DNA of 64,000 nucleotides from Ruegeria atlantica (GCF_001458195.1 NZ_CYPU01000074.1:62001-126000), one strand, 5' to 3'. Shown: positions 8,905-19,040, counted from the first letter of the stretch. Numbers and translations: made by a program. Notes: a model not told the origin generated them from the sequence alone.

Positions 8905-9651
8905 TTGTTAAAGGTCTTTAAAGATCAGAAGAGAATGATCTTCAAGCAATACAAACGAGCAGTGGACGACATGCAAGACTACCTTTCTCTGCGCGGCGTA
9001 CAGATACCGGATGACCCGCAGATCATTACCCAAAAAGTCAAACGCTCCATTCTCGCCGAGCGCTACGAAAAAGATGAAGTAAACGGGTTGCCAAAGTTCA
9101 TCGATCCCAAGGACCGAGTTGTTGAACTTGGGGCCGGGATAGGCTTCGTTTCCTCTTTTCTGGTCACACAGCTAGGTGTGCGAAACGCTATGTGCGTCGA
9201 AGCGAACCCTGTACTGTGCGAATTTGCTCGCCGTGTTCATAAGGCCAACAATATCGAAAATGTCAGCGTCGTGAATGCGGTTGCTCTGACCGATGGGCAG
9301 GAACCGGGTACCGCATCATTCTTTGTGCGCGAACCATTCTGGTCGTCGTCGCTGGATCCTACGCCGGGTTACGAAAAAAAGATCGGTGTCCCCGCGCACC
9401 GTTTGTCGGAAATGCTGCGCGATTTTGACGCCAATGTATTGATTGTCGACATTGAAGGTGGCGAAAAGCATCTGTTTGACGGCGTGGACCTTGCTAACGT
9501 GCAAAAGGTCTATCTTGAGGTGCACACTCGAAAGATCGGCCTGCACGGGATCAAAAAGTGTTTTGATAACTTGTCAGCGCTTGGTTTTGCTTATGATCAA
9601 CGCGTTAGTTGCGGCGGGTCTGTATTGTTCCGGCGCGCCAAAAGCCGATAG
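8905..9651 (+). CDS. FkbM-family SAM-dependent methyltransferase
   Basis: A 248-residue methyltransferase. The SAM-binding motif I is VVELGAGIGFVSSFL, motif II is MCVEANP, and the FkbM family block NVLIVDIEGGEKHLFDG follows. FkbM-type enzymes O-methylate sugars, lipids or secondary metabolites; the substrate here is unknown. The chosen start is a TTG at 8905 with GGAG 8 bases upstream; an ATG at 8935 lacks a clear ribosome site. It stands alone, divergent from the PmbA-type gene and convergent with the DUF2125 gene. Confidence 0.82.
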   Translation: MLKVFKDQKRMIFKQYKRAVDDMQDYLSLRGVQIPDDPQIITQKVKRSILAERYEKDEVNGLPKFIDPKDRVVELGAGIGFVSSFLVTQLGVRNAMCVEANPVLCEFARRVHKANNIENVSVVNAVALTDGQEPGTASFFVREPFWSSSLDPTPGYEKKIGVPAHRLSEMLRDFDANVLIVDIEGGEKHLFDGVDLANVQKVYLEVHTRKIGLHGIKKCFDNLSALGFAYDQRVSCGGSVLFRRAKSR

Positions 9652-9662
9652 GCAGAGAATTG

Positions 9663-9685
9663 GGAAGGCAGCAATGCTGCCTTCC
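9663..9685. terminator. Convergent stem-loop between FkbM and DUF2125 genes
   Basis: GGAAGGCAGCA (9663-9673) and TGCTGCCTTCC (9675-9685) form a near-continuous 10-11 bp stem in the 42-base gap between two convergent genes. There is no strong T-tract on either strand, so it may block read-through rather than be a full intrinsic terminator. Confidence 0.55.
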
Positions 9686-9693
9686 GATGTACT

Positions 9694-11217
9694 TTACTTG
9701 ATGCGCTGACCGTTCGCCAGAATCTGGCCATCTGCGGTGAACTCGATTTCCGAATTTAGTGTGTCGGGCTCCTCACCCGGTACAGCCATCAGACCCATCA
9801 TCATCCGCGCGCCCATTGCATCGCTTTCTGACACCAGCCCCATCCCGATCAGCTTGTCGATCAGTGCGTTGGCACCATTGAGCTTCAGCTTGGCAACGCC
9901 TGTCGGCGTGGGCATTCCGTCGAACTCTGAGACGTTGGAGTTGTCGAAGGTGAAATCGCCTTCACCTGTCAGCTTGGCTCCGACCAGAGACACCAGCAGT
10001 TCGTTGATCTTCAGCGAGTGCAACTCGCCCGGGGCTGCGTCAGATGTATCAAGGTTTTCGACCGCGGTAGGATCAAAGATGTTCAACAGAACCTTGGCGG
10101 TCCCGGTCGTGTCCAGCGCAATCGTCGCCGGGTCGCGCGGCAGGGCGCCTGCCGGGTCGAACATGCTCCACAAGATATCCGACATGGTGAATTCGGTCAG
10201 GTTCATCGCGAAACCAAACGGCTGGATTTCCTCGGATTCCTGTACCGGAATTTCAAACTTGAACCCGGCATTTTCCATCGCGATTTCGATTGGGAAAGGC
10301 AGATCGGCTGTCGTCACAGCAACTTTTGCGCTGTTCTGCTCGATGTCATAGGCAAGACGTTCAGCGTCGATGCTGGCGCCAAATTTACCACCCTGGGACT
10401 CGCTTCCGACCGAGAATGATTCACCTTCGCTTGTGCCCGCGATGGCGTTCTGGCCGGAGCCGTAGGTGAACAGACCCGAGAACGAGAAGCCCGCCTTATA
10501 AAAGGCCTGCGGATCCGAAATGTCGAAGCCAGACGGAATAACGTTTGTGCCTTCAAACGCCAGCTGGCTCATCGAACCGTCAATCTTGGCCGCATCGCCA
10601 GTGTCCGGGTCCTTGAATGCCATATCATAGGTCATACCACCCGCGGTGAACTTCTGATCGATGTCACGGTTTTCGCCGATTTTCATCAGCGAGCTGCCCG
10701 CAAGCTCGGTCATGTTCAGGTTAAGGGCGAGCGCTTCAGCGGGCATCGTTTCACCGTCCACGGTAACATCGTCCAGCTTGATCCCCAGCGCGTCGGCGGA
10801 ATAATCGTAAGTCATCTCATCCTTAGAGCCCGAAACGACCATGGTCATCCCGCTCTGCGAATAATCGATATTGACCGAAAACTTTTCGCCTTCCCTCTCT
10901 CCGGATATGGTCATCGGAAAATTCTCGGGGAAACCAATACTTACTGTACCGTCGCCGTTTTCAGTCAGGGTCATTTCTGGAATGACCATCTGAAAAGCTG
11001 CCTGTTCTTCCGGCAAGTCCATCAACATGGCCATGTTGGCAATCGTTGTGACATTTCCAGCAACGGATTCGTCGCCTGAAACGGTATAACCCATCTGACC
11101 CAGATAGGTTTTCCAATCATTCCAGACATCCTGCGAGGTCAGGTCGGCAAGTGCGCCTTGTGTGATAACGGCATATGCCAATACAGCACCGCAACTGCGG
11201 CGAAGGTAAACGGACAT
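9694..11217 (-). CDS. DUF2125-family exported protein
   Basis: A 507-residue protein with an N-terminal signal peptide (about 1-24, ending ...ITQGALA-D). The mature part is built of long beta-rich stretches with regular alternation and many Thr, Asp and Gly residues, as expected for a DUF2125 envelope protein of alphaproteobacteria. It has no catalytic motif that I recognise. Its likely location is the periplasm or outer membrane, and the function is not known. It is transcribed alone, with 138 bases of divergent spacer before the SDR gene. Confidence 0.75.
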   Translation of the reverse strand: MSVYLRRSCGAVLAYAVITQGALADLTSQDVWNDWKTYLGQMGYTVSGDESVAGNVTTIANMAMLMDLPEEQAAFQMVIPEMTLTENGDGTVSIGFPENFPMTISGEREGEKFSVNIDYSQSGMTMVVSGSKDEMTYDYSADALGIKLDDVTVDGETMPAEALALNLNMTELAGSSLMKIGENRDIDQKFTAGGMTYDMAFKDPDTGDAAKIDGSMSQLAFEGTNVIPSGFDISDPQAFYKAGFSFSGLFTYGSGQNAIAGTSEGESFSVGSESQGGKFGASIDAERLAYDIEQNSAKVAVTTADLPFPIEIAMENAGFKFEIPVQESEEIQPFGFAMNLTEFTMSDILWSMFDPAGALPRDPATIALDTTGTAKVLLNIFDPTAVENLDTSDAAPGELHSLKINELLVSLVGAKLTGEGDFTFDNSNVSEFDGMPTPTGVAKLKLNGANALIDKLIGMGLVSESDAMGARMMMGLMAVPGEEPDTLNSEIEFTADGQILANGQRIK

Positions 11218-11355
11218 TACAGTACCCTTCTAGATAATTTTGCCGGCATCGTCGTGCTTGTGACGTCGGGCGTCAAGGGGCAAGGGCTGGACCCTTTCCC
11301 CCTTCGCGCGGTAAGCATTCACACAAATTCAAACCGTTGGAGGTATAGGAACCAA

Positions 11356-12099
11356 ATGCAGGGGAAAACCGTACTGATAACCGGGGCCAGCCGCGGCATC
11401 GGAGCAGAGGCAGGGCGCGTTTTTGCCGCAGCAGGCACGAACGTGGCACTGGTCGCGCGCAGCCGCGATCAAATCGCCACACTGGCATCCGCGCTGGGCG
11501 AAAATGTAATCGCGCTGGAATGTGACGTCAGTGATTTTGCGCAGGTTGAACAGGCGGTGGCAGATTGCGTCGACCGCTTTGGCGGATTGGATGTCCTGAT
11601 CGGGAACGCCGGTGTCATTGATCCGATCTTCCATCTTTCGAACGCGGATGTTGCGGCTTGGGACAAGGCGATCGATATCAACCTCAAGGGTGTGTTCCAC
11701 GGAATGCGCGCGGCCCTGCCTGTCATGCGCGCCGCAGGTGGGGGCACCGTGCTGACCGTATCATCCGGCGCGGCCTCGAACCCGGTTGAGGCATGGAGCC
11801 ATTACTGCGCATCCAAGGCCGGTGCCAAGATGCTGACGGAATGCCTGCATCTTGAGGAATCGATCCACGGCATCCGCGCCATGGGGCTGTCACCGGGCAC
11901 CGTGGCAACTGACATGCAGCGGGTTATCAAGACAAGCGGTATCAACGCCGTCAGCCAGTTGGATTGGAGCGATCATATCCCTGCCGACTGGCCAGCGAAG
12001 GCGCTGCTGTGGATGTGCACGTCCGATGCGGATGAATTTTTAGGGACCGAAATCTCGTTGCGGCGTGAAGATATTCGACAAAGGGTTGGGCTGACGTGA
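11356..12099 (+). CDS. Short-chain dehydrogenase/reductase
   Basis: A 247-residue classical SDR. The cofactor loop is TGASRGIG (9-16), followed by NAG (84-86), the catalytic Ser in VSSGAAS (S136/S137) and YCASK (Y150, K154). The arginine-rich ARSRDQ after beta-2 (34-39) suggests NADPH preference. The start at 11356 places AGGA five bases upstream and removes a long N-terminal extension with no homology. The stop overlaps the GTG start of the enoyl-CoA hydratase-like gene. With that gene and the VOC gene it forms a three-gene operon, possibly for an acyl or aromatic side chain; substrate unknown. Confidence 0.88.
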   Translation: MQGKTVLITGASRGIGAEAGRVFAAAGTNVALVARSRDQIATLASALGENVIALECDVSDFAQVEQAVADCVDRFGGLDVLIGNAGVIDPIFHLSNADVAAWDKAIDINLKGVFHGMRAALPVMRAAGGGTVLTVSSGAASNPVEAWSHYCASKAGAKMLTECLHLEESIHGIRAMGLSPGTVATDMQRVIKTSGINAVSQLDWSDHIPADWPAKALLWMCTSDADEFLGTEISLRREDIRQRVGLT

Positions 12100-12704
12100 T
12101 CGAACTAAACAAAGAAGACGGTTTGTGGATTGTTACGTTGAACAATCCCGGCAAAGCCAACGCGCTGACCGGGGCGATGCTGACTGAGCTGGCCGAAATT
12201 GCCGAAGCCGCTACCGAGGCACGCGCGTTGATCCTGACCGGGACGGGCAAAGTGTTCAGCGCCGGGGCCGATCTGGACGAGGCGCGCGCCGGGCTTGCAA
12301 CCTCGGACGTATGGGAGCGTTTGTCGGGTGCGATCGCTGCCCTTCCATGCCTGACCGTTGCCGCTTTGAATGGCACTTTGGCGGGTGGCGCGAACGGGAT
12401 GGTGCTCGCCTGTGACATTCGAATTGCGGTCCCGTCTGCCAAGTTTTTTTATCCTGTGATGAAGCTGGGCTTTCTCCCGCAACCGTCCGACCCGGTGCGC
12501 ATGTCGGCGCTGATAGGGCCGTCGCGCACCAAGTTGGTCCTGATGGCCGGGCAAAAGATCACCGCGGATGAGGCCTATGCCTTTGGTTTGGTGGATCGGG
12601 TGGTGGCACCGGATGACCTGATGCAAACAGCGCGTGAACTGGTCGCCGAAAGCACCGCCGCCGATCCCAAGATCGCTGCCGGTATCGCCGGGCTGTGCGG
12701 ATGA
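12096..12704 (+). CDS. Short enoyl-CoA hydratase/isomerase-family protein
   Basis: A 202-residue crotonase-fold protein, clearly shorter than the usual 255-265 residues because the C-terminal helical domain is truncated. The oxyanion-hole regions are present (FSAGADLDEARAG near residue 50, and LAGGANGMVLACDIRIAVPS near 93-113). The segment that normally carries the catalytic glutamate (PEIxLG) reads YPVMKLGFLP, so ordinary hydratase chemistry is doubtful. The GTG start overlaps the SDR stop codon (GTGA), and its own stop overlaps the next start (ATGA), showing translational coupling on both sides. Confidence 0.82.
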   Translation: MIELNKEDGLWIVTLNNPGKANALTGAMLTELAEIAEAATEARALILTGTGKVFSAGADLDEARAGLATSDVWERLSGAIAALPCLTVAALNGTLAGGANGMVLACDIRIAVPSAKFFYPVMKLGFLPQPSDPVRMSALIGPSRTKLVLMAGQKITADEAYAFGLVDRVVAPDDLMQTARELVAESTAADPKIAAGIAGLCG

Positions 12705-13438
12705 GGCTGTCTGGCCTGCGACTACGCGTCGCCGATCCTGAACAACTGGGCAAATTCTATACGGATGTCCTTGGGATGTCGGTTCAGGCCCAGGGGGTGA
12801 GCCTGCGCATCGGCTATCCGGGGCAGGACGCCGATTTGCTGCTGATGCCTGGCGGCGGAGGATACACCCATGACATAGGACAACGCTATTGGAAGATCGG
12901 TATCACCGTACCGGATGTCGATCTGGCGGCCGCATTCCTGCGCGAAAAGGGAATTGAGGTTTCGGACCCGAAACAGTTTCTGGACATCGGGTACATGTGT
13001 CACCTCAAAGACCCCGAAGGCTTTGTGATTGAGCTGCTTCAGCATGATTTTGAAGGCAACCGGCCGCCAAACGCTGCAGACCCGGGCGATCCGTTTGCAC
13101 AGGCTTGTATCGGCCAGATCACCCTGCGCACCGGAAATATAGAAGCCGAGGATGAATTCTGCCGGGGCAAGGGCATGCGCCTGCTTTCGATGCAGGACAT
13201 AGGGCGATACGACTTTGATCTGCATTTTTTCGCGTTCACCGACGAGGCTCCGCCAAATCCAGACCCTTGGTCAGTAGAAAATCGCGAATGGCTGTGGAAA
13301 CGCCCCTACACAACGTTGGAGTTCCAACACGTCAAAGGCGTCAGGTTTGCCAATGTGCCCGATTATCGCGGTTTGGAGTTTCAGGGGCTTGCTGCGCCGA
13401 CGCGGGACGCGTTTGGCGACCCGGTTAATCCCGGCTAA
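12701..13438 (+). CDS. VOC-family (glyoxalase/dioxygenase fold) protein
   Basis: A 245-residue protein with one clear N-terminal vicinal-oxygen-chelate module (LRLRVADPEQLGKFYTDVLG, 5-24, to FVIELLQHDFEG around 109-120) and a second, more divergent repeat (QITLRTGNIEAEDEFCRGKGM onward). This is the two-module layout of metal-dependent dioxygenases and glyoxalases. The substrate cannot be assigned. The ATG at 12701 overlaps the stop of the preceding gene. The 3' end abuts the convergent HNH gene with no spacer. Confidence 0.75.
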   Translation: MRLSGLRLRVADPEQLGKFYTDVLGMSVQAQGVSLRIGYPGQDADLLLMPGGGGYTHDIGQRYWKIGITVPDVDLAAAFLREKGIEVSDPKQFLDIGYMCHLKDPEGFVIELLQHDFEGNRPPNAADPGDPFAQACIGQITLRTGNIEAEDEFCRGKGMRLLSMQDIGRYDFDLHFFAFTDEAPPNPDPWSVENREWLWKRPYTTLEFQHVKGVRFANVPDYRGLEFQGLAAPTRDAFGDPVNPG

Positions 13439-13735
13439 TCAACGACCTCGACGCTTGCCCGGAACTTTCGAGCGAAAGCCGGGCGGGCGTTTGCGAACCC
13501 AATTCAGGAATTTCTCCAACCTAGGATGGGCGCGCAGGGCCTCGACGGTGTTGAATTCACGGGCCAATTCCGCCTCGGTCAGGGATACATGCACCTCTTT
13601 ATGGCAGATCTGGTGCAGCAGGACGGTGGGTCCGCCCTTGCCCCCTTTGAATTTTGGGATCAGATGGTGCAGGCTTCCGTCCCCGTCCGGGATCGGGCGG
13701 TTGCAGAGCGGGCAGATCGGATCGCTGTTCGTCAT
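13439..13735 (-). CDS. Small HNH-type nuclease-like protein
   Basis: A 98-residue protein with CPLC near the N-terminus, HHLIPKFKGGKGG in the middle and LHQICHKEVH, the ββα-metal layout of an HNH endonuclease with its structural Cys pair. The C-terminal tail is very basic (RKRPPGFRSKVPGKRRGR), fitting DNA or RNA contact. It is convergent with the VOC gene and divergent from the flavoprotein gene. It is not accompanied by a methylase or toxin-antitoxin partner. Solitary small HNH proteins of this kind are common and uncharacterised. Confidence 0.78.
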   Translation of the reverse strand: MTNSDPICPLCNRPIPDGDGSLHHLIPKFKGGKGGPTVLLHQICHKEVHVSLTEAELAREFNTVEALRAHPRLEKFLNWVRKRPPGFRSKVPGKRRGR

Positions 13736-13783
13736 GACGAGGGTAAGGTTGCGTCAGGTGGCGCGAAAGGCAAGAGGTCAGGG

Positions 13784-14968
13784 ATGGCACAGGCACTGGT
13801 GATCGGCGGCGGACCCGCAGGCCTGATGGCAGCCGAGGAACTGGCCAAAGCCGGGCACTCTGTTGTTGTGGCAGAGGCCAAGCCTTCGGTTGCGCGAAAG
13901 TTCCTGATGGCGGGAAAGTCCGGGCTGAACCTGACCAAGGACGAACAGTTTGAGATTTTGCTGAGGTCCTATGGTGAGGCCGCGACCTGGTTGCGACCAA
14001 TGATTGCCGAATTCGATGCGTCGGACGTGCAAACATGGGCGCAAGGGTTGGGGCAAGAGCTGTTCACAGGCTCGACCGGTCGGGTGTTTCCGACGTCGAT
14101 GAAGGCCTCTCCGCTGTTGCGGGCGTGGCTGGCACGGCTGACAGAGGCTGGCGTTCAGGTCAGAACACGCTGGCAGTGGGTTGGTTGGGACGGTGCCCAA
14201 GCCGTTTTCGACACGGATGATGGCAGGCAGAACCTGTGCCCCGATGTGACAGTTCTTGCGCTGGGCGGGGCAAGCTGGTCGCGGTTGGGATCAGACGGAG
14301 CATGGGCATCGGTGCTGACGGGTAAAGGCGTGCCCCTCACACCTTTCGCACCCGCAAACTCAGCCATTTCCGTGGAATGGAGCCCCCATATGCAGCCGCA
14401 TTTTGGCGCGGCATTGAAATCTGTGCGGTGGAGGACTGGAGAAATTGAAAGCCGGGGCGAGGCTACGGTGTCGGCGAAAGGGTTGGAAGGGGGCGGATTG
14501 TACTCGCTGACCCCGGCCTTGCGTGACAGAGCACCGCTTTTTGTCGATTTGGTTCCGGATTTGGACGCTGATACGTTGCGTAGTCGTTTTGCGTCAAAAA
14601 AATCGAAAACGACCCTGTCGCAGTGGCTGAAGAAATCTCTTCACCTGTCTTCGCAAAAGGTCGCCCTGTTTCATGAAGTGTCCAAGCGCGATGGCCAGTT
14701 TCCATCGCTAGACGTAAGCGTGATCAAGCATCTGCAGATCAGACACTCGGGCCTGCGCCCGATGGACGAGGCCATCTCCACAGCAGGAGGTGTGCCACGT
14801 GCGGCGCTTAATGAGGGGCTCATGCTGACTGCATGTCCCGGAGTGTTTTGCGCGGGCGAGATGCTGGATTGGGAGGCCCCGACCGGGGGGTACCTTCTGA
14901 CAGCCTGCCTGGCGACCGGCCGTTGGGCTGGGCGTTCGGCGGCATATTGGTTGGATCAAAGCGGTTAG
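13784..14968 (+). CDS. NAD(P)/FAD-dependent flavoprotein (TIGR03862/HI0933-like)
   Basis: A 394-residue flavoprotein. It begins with a dinucleotide-binding motif, VIGGGPAGLMAAEELAKAG (6-24), followed by the family block RKFLMAGKSGLNLTKDE, then TVLALGGASWSRLGSDG, and ends with the second FAD motif GVFCAGEMLDWEAPTGGYLLTACLATG. These fit the HI0933/BaiN-like family, specifically the shorter TIGR03862 branch. Physiological substrate unknown. The start at 13784 puts the FAD motif close to the N-terminus as in the family. Its stop overlaps the convergent holA stop by 4 bases. Confidence 0.85.
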   Translation: MAQALVIGGGPAGLMAAEELAKAGHSVVVAEAKPSVARKFLMAGKSGLNLTKDEQFEILLRSYGEAATWLRPMIAEFDASDVQTWAQGLGQELFTGSTGRVFPTSMKASPLLRAWLARLTEAGVQVRTRWQWVGWDGAQAVFDTDDGRQNLCPDVTVLALGGASWSRLGSDGAWASVLTGKGVPLTPFAPANSAISVEWSPHMQPHFGAALKSVRWRTGEIESRGEATVSAKGLEGGGLYSLTPALRDRAPLFVDLVPDLDADTLRSRFASKKSKTTLSQWLKKSLHLSSQKVALFHEVSKRDGQFPSLDVSVIKHLQIRHSGLRPMDEAISTAGGVPRAALNEGLMLTACPGVFCAGEMLDWEAPTGGYLLTACLATGRWAGRSAAYWLDQSG

Positions 14969-15993
14969 CGGGTTCGCGCCAGCATCGCCAGACGGATCAT
15001 GGCACGTTCGACCAATGCCATGGCCGGTGCCGTTTGCCCGGCGGAGCGCAGCGACAGGTCGGTATCTGTCAGTACAGTCAATGCTGTCTGCAGTTTTGGC
15101 GCGCCCCACCCTTGGGCCTGACGCAGAATGCGGTCGCGCCGTTTCCCATAAACCGGGGGGCGCAGCTTTCCGATGCCCTGTGCTGCTCCGCCCGGATCGG
15201 ATGCGCAGGCGTACAAAGTGCGGAAGTGCCTTGTCGCGCCGATGCACAGGCTGACCGCATTGGTTCCCTGTGATTGCAAACGTCGGATCAGCGGGCCGAT
15301 TTCACCCGCGCGACCATCGGCAACCACGTTCAGCACATCGTCCAAGGCGGCCTCAGTCGAACGAGGCGCGCAGGCTTCGACGTCTTCAATGGTCAGTTCG
15401 GAACTGTCATCGCGCTTGTAAAGCGACAGTTTCTCAATCGTTTGGGTAAAGTCACCGGGACTGATGCCCGATGCCAGCTCAGCAATCGCGGCCATCGAAT
15501 CGCGCGGGATGTTCTGCAAACCGGCCTCAGAAAGTATTCGTTCGACTTCGGCCCGGGATGGTGGGTCGTCATAGATACCTACCGCATAGGCCGAGCGGTG
15601 CGATTCGAACGCTTTGCGAATCTTGGAACTGGCCTTTAGCTGTCCGGCGGTGACGATGATCTGGGCATCGCCAGCCACCCAATCTTCCAGCACGGCAAGG
15701 ATTGCTGGGGCGGCCGTGTCGGTTGTGTCTTCGACGAATACAGCGCGTGGCCCGGGAAAGAACCCGACCGCCTTGACCGCGTCCAGCAACAAGGCCGGAT
15801 CGCCACGCAGATCGCTTCCGGGCAGGCGGGTCAACCGCATCTCTTCTTCGGCATTGGCGCCCAGCAGAGCGGCCAAAACCTGTTGCCGCTTTAGCGCCAC
15901 GCGCATCGCATCCGCACCGTAGATCAACAGCCCGGTCTTGTCCGCGTCGGGTCTCGAGAAATATCCCTCGGCCTCGCGCGGGCTCAACTTCAT
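14965..15993 (-). CDS. holA: DNA polymerase III subunit delta
   Basis: A 342-residue clamp-loader delta subunit. The family N-terminus ([11 protein letters not shown]...GLLIYGADAMRVALKRQQVL), the AAA+-like fold without a Walker A motif, and the C-terminal collar domain (LKIGATRHFRTLY-type region, about 245-330) are visible. Delta opens the beta sliding clamp. The gene overlaps lptE by 4 bases and forms, with leuS and lptE, the well-known leuS-lptE-holA order. Confidence 0.9.
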   Translation of the reverse strand: MKLSPREAEGYFSRPDADKTGLLIYGADAMRVALKRQQVLAALLGANAEEEMRLTRLPGSDLRGDPALLLDAVKAVGFFPGPRAVFVEDTTDTAAPAILAVLEDWVAGDAQIIVTAGQLKASSKIRKAFESHRSAYAVGIYDDPPSRAEVERILSEAGLQNIPRDSMAAIAELASGISPGDFTQTIEKLSLYKRDDSSELTIEDVEACAPRSTEAALDDVLNVVADGRAGEIGPLIRRLQSQGTNAVSLCIGATRHFRTLYACASDPGGAAQGIGKLRPPVYGKRRDRILRQAQGWGAPKLQTALTVLTDTDLSLRSAGQTAPAMALVERAMIRLAMLARTR

Positions 15994-16481
15994 GCGGACA
16001 GGCCCGGCGTGGCGTACAGCCGACTGATGATCTGATCGGACAGAATCACCATCAGGCGCTGCGTTGCATCCCGCTCATCAGCCAGGGTGGATACGGTGGA
16101 ACCGGCAGCCGAATACCCCACGAAGTCCGTCACCGAGCCCGAGGCAAGAACTTGCCCCGTCGCTTTCGATCTAAGCGAATAGCTGGCGGTCCCGTTGATG
16201 ATAAGACGGTTGGTTTCGTTCGTTGAGGTGATCGATGCCGCCACCGTCTGGGTTACGACGGAAACGTCCAGACTGTATTCACTGCCGGATGTTGCGCTAC
16301 GGCCCAGCTTTTGTTCCAGATCTTCGACCAGAAGAAAGCTGGTGACCGTGTTTGGTGCCGACACTTCTACGCGACCAAAAAGCGCCGAGCCCGATCCGCC
16401 CGGAGCGTACACAGGTTCAAACCCGCAGGCGGCAAGCGCCAAGGGCATCAGCAACAAGGTTCTGCGGTTAAACGACGACAT
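15990..16481 (-). CDS. lptE: LPS-assembly lipoprotein LptE
   Basis: A 163-residue lipoprotein. The signal peptide ends in the lipobox LAAC-G (C19), and the mature part begins [13 protein letters not shown], the typical start of alphaproteobacterial LptE. LptE plugs the LptD barrel and helps place LPS on the cell surface. It overlaps leuS by 14 bases and holA by 4, so all three share one transcript. Confidence 0.92.
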   Translation of the reverse strand: MSSFNRRTLLLMPLALAACGFEPVYAPGGSGSALFGRVEVSAPNTVTSFLLVEDLEQKLGRSATSGSEYSLDVSVVTQTVAASITSTNETNRLIINGTASYSLRSKATGQVLASGSVTDFVGYSAAGSTVSTLADERDATQRLMVILSDQIISRLYATPGLSA

Positions 16482-19020
16482 TCACAATCCGGCCCGGTAC
16501 AACGATTACTTTCTTGGGTGTAGCGCCATCCAGCGCCTTTTGCACAGCTTCGGTGCTCAGCGCGATTTTTTCAACCTCGTCCTTGGGCATATCTTTGGCC
16601 ACGCTGATTTCCGCGCGGCGCTTGCCGTTGATCTGGATCGGCAGGGTAACGGTGTCATCCACCAGCATAGCGGCATCCGCAATTGGCCATGGCGTCGTGG
16701 CAACCAGCCCTTCGCCACCCAGCAGCTGCCAAAGCTCCTCGGACAGGTGTGGGGTCATCGGCGACATCAGCTGTGCCAGCGTTTTGGCGGCCTCGCGTTT
16801 GGCTGCGGCGCCCGCCTTGGATTTGGCCATCGTGTTGGTGAAAGCATAAAGCTTGGCGATTGAGGCGTTGAAGCCGAAAGATTCGACTCCACCTGTGACG
16901 TCATGGATGGCTTTGTGCATCTCGCGCAGCAGGGTTTCATCCTCGGCATTGGCCGGAGCATCCGATTCGGCGATTTCCGTCGCGATCCGATGCACACGGC
17001 TGAGGTGCTTGAACGCAGCCTCGGCCCCGGATGCGGTCCATTCGACATCCCGTTCAGGCGGCGAATCGGACAGGACGAACCAACGCGCGGTATCCGCGCC
17101 GAAGGCCGAGATGATGCTGACCGGGTCGACTACGTTTTTCTTTGATTTCGACATCTTGGCCGAGGGGATAATCTCAACCTCGGTGCCGTCGACCAGTTTT
17201 CCGTCGGTCACATCTTCGGGCAGGTGATAAACCGGACGGCCATTGGCGTCGCGTGTCTGATAGATCTCATGCGTGACCATGCCTTGCGTGAACAACGCAT
17301 TGAACGGCTCGATGGCTTTCTTAGGCAGGTGACCCGTGATGTTCATCGCCCGCGCGAAGAAGCGCGAATAGAGCAGGTGCAGGATCGCGTGCTCGATACC
17401 GCCGATATACTGGTCGACATTCATCCAGTATTCGGCCTCGGCCAGATCGGTGGGTGTGTCAGCGCGTGGCGCGGTGAAACGGGCGAAATACCACGACGAA
17501 TCGACGAAGGTGTCCATCGTGTCGGTTTCGCGTTTGGCAGGCGCGCCGCAAGACGGGCAAGGGGTGTCACGCCAATTGGCATGGCGCTCCAGCGGGTTGC
17601 CGGGGATCGAGAAGTCGATGGGTTTGCCGTTGCCATCGTCGTAAGGCAATTCGATCGGCAGATTTTCTTTCTTCTCGGGCACGGTGCCACATTTGTCGCA
17701 ATGCACGACCGGAATCGGGCAGCCCCAATAGCGTTGACGGCTGAGCCCCCAATCGCGCAGGCGGTATTTTGTGACGCCTTCACCCCAACCTGATTTTTCC
17801 GCGAAATCGACGGTGGCGTTGATCGCCTCATCCCCCGTGGCCTCGGTCAGGCCTGCGAAGTGGTCCACCCAGCGGACTTTTTCAGTTTTCGGCGGCACAA
17901 AGGCGATCTTGTCGACCGGCGTATCGTCATCCAGTGCAAAGAAGGTGTCGATGACCGGCAGGCCATACTTGCGGCAGAAATCAAGATCACGCTGGTCATG
18001 CGCGGGGCAGGCAAAGATTGCACCGGTGCCGTAATCCATCAGGATGAAGTTGGCGATCCAGACCGGCAGTTCCCAATTCGGGTCCAGCGGGTGACGCACG
18101 CGAATGCCGGTGTCGTAACCCAGCTTTTCGGCCGTCTCGATGGCCTCTTCCGTGGTGCCACCCTTGCGGCATTCGGCAACAAACTCAGCAACTTCGGGGT
18201 TTTCGGCCTCAAGCTTCTTGGCAATCGGGTGATCCGGCGAAATACCAACAAAGGACGCGCCCAACAGCGTATCGGGCCGAGTCGTATAGACGGTGATGGG
18301 CTCACCACCATCAGTACGTTCGAAGCCAAATTGCAGGCCGCGCGACTTGCCGATCCAGTTTTCCTGCATCAGCCGCACTTTGGCAGGCCAGTTCTCCAGC
18401 GTATCAAGCGCATCCAGCAATTCTTCGGAATAGTCCGAGATTTTGAAGAACCACTGTGTCAGCTCGCGCCGTTCCACCAGTGCGCCCGAGCGCCAGCCAC
18501 GTCCATTTTCCACCTGTTCATTGGCCAGAACGGTCATGTCGACCGGGTCCCAGTTCACCACGGCGTTCTTGCGGTAAACCAACCCAGTATCGAGCATATC
18601 GAGGAACAGAGCCTGCTGCTGGCCATAATATTCGGGGTCACAGGTGGCGAATTCGCGGGACCAGTCAATCGACAAGCCCAGTGGCTTCATCTGTCCGCGC
18701 ATGTCGGCGATGTTGCTATAGGTCCAGTCTTTCGGGTGGCCGCCAATGGCCATGGCGGCGTTCTCTGCGGGCATCCCGAAGGCATCCCAGCCCATCGGGT
18801 GCAGCACGTTATGCCCCGTCGCGAGCTTGTGACGCGCAATGACGTCGCCCATCGTATAGTTGCGCACATGCCCCATATGGATTCGCCCTGACGGGTAGGG
18901 GAACATCTCAAGCACATAATATTTCGGCTTGTCCGCCTTATGGTCGGCGGTGAAGATCCCGGCCTTGTCCCAGGCCTCTTGCCATTTTGCTTCGATTTCG
19001 GTGGCCGAATAGCGCGACAT
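16468..19020 (-). CDS. leuS: Leucyl-tRNA synthetase
   Basis: An 850-residue class I aminoacyl-tRNA synthetase charging tRNA-Leu. It has the HIGH-type motif in [11 protein letters not shown] (41-51), the CP1 editing domain in the middle ([12 protein letters not shown] and the [17 protein letters not shown] segment), a zinc-type insertion ([11 protein letters not shown] ... CPSCGAP) and KMSKS at 622-626. Length is normal for the bacterial enzyme. It leads the leuS-lptE-holA operon. A terminator from the upstream DUF3576 gene stands before it. Confidence 0.98.
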   Translation of the reverse strand: MSRYSATEIEAKWQEAWDKAGIFTADHKADKPKYYVLEMFPYPSGRIHMGHVRNYTMGDVIARHKLATGHNVLHPMGWDAFGMPAENAAMAIGGHPKDWTYSNIADMRGQMKPLGLSIDWSREFATCDPEYYGQQQALFLDMLDTGLVYRKNAVVNWDPVDMTVLANEQVENGRGWRSGALVERRELTQWFFKISDYSEELLDALDTLENWPAKVRLMQENWIGKSRGLQFGFERTDGGEPITVYTTRPDTLLGASFVGISPDHPIAKKLEAENPEVAEFVAECRKGGTTEEAIETAEKLGYDTGIRVRHPLDPNWELPVWIANFILMDYGTGAIFACPAHDQRDLDFCRKYGLPVIDTFFALDDDTPVDKIAFVPPKTEKVRWVDHFAGLTEATGDEAINATVDFAEKSGWGEGVTKYRLRDWGLSRQRYWGCPIPVVHCDKCGTVPEKKENLPIELPYDDGNGKPIDFSIPGNPLERHANWRDTPCPSCGAPAKRETDTMDTFVDSSWYFARFTAPRADTPTDLAEAEYWMNVDQYIGGIEHAILHLLYSRFFARAMNITGHLPKKAIEPFNALFTQGMVTHEIYQTRDANGRPVYHLPEDVTDGKLVDGTEVEIIPSAKMSKSKKNVVDPVSIISAFGADTARWFVLSDSPPERDVEWTASGAEAAFKHLSRVHRIATEIAESDAPANAEDETLLREMHKAIHDVTGGVESFGFNASIAKLYAFTNTMAKSKAGAAAKREAAKTLAQLMSPMTPHLSEELWQLLGGEGLVATTPWPIADAAMLVDDTVTLPIQINGKRRAEISVAKDMPKDEVEKIALSTEAVQKALDGATPKKVIVVPGRIVNVVV

Positions 19021-19040
19021 TGTGCGGTCCTTCGTGAATG

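Noticed and set aside
11218-11355. GACG-TCGGG-CGTC and AAGGG-CTGGA-CCCTT stems in the divergent DUF2125/SDR gap as regulatory sites
   Set aside because: Each stem is only 4-5 bp in GC-rich DNA and neither has a consistent place relative to a start.
17860-18891. 343-residue plus-strand open frame opposite leuS
   Set aside because: It is a shadow of leuS in GC-rich DNA, with no recognisable domain, and lies entirely within a well-conserved gene.
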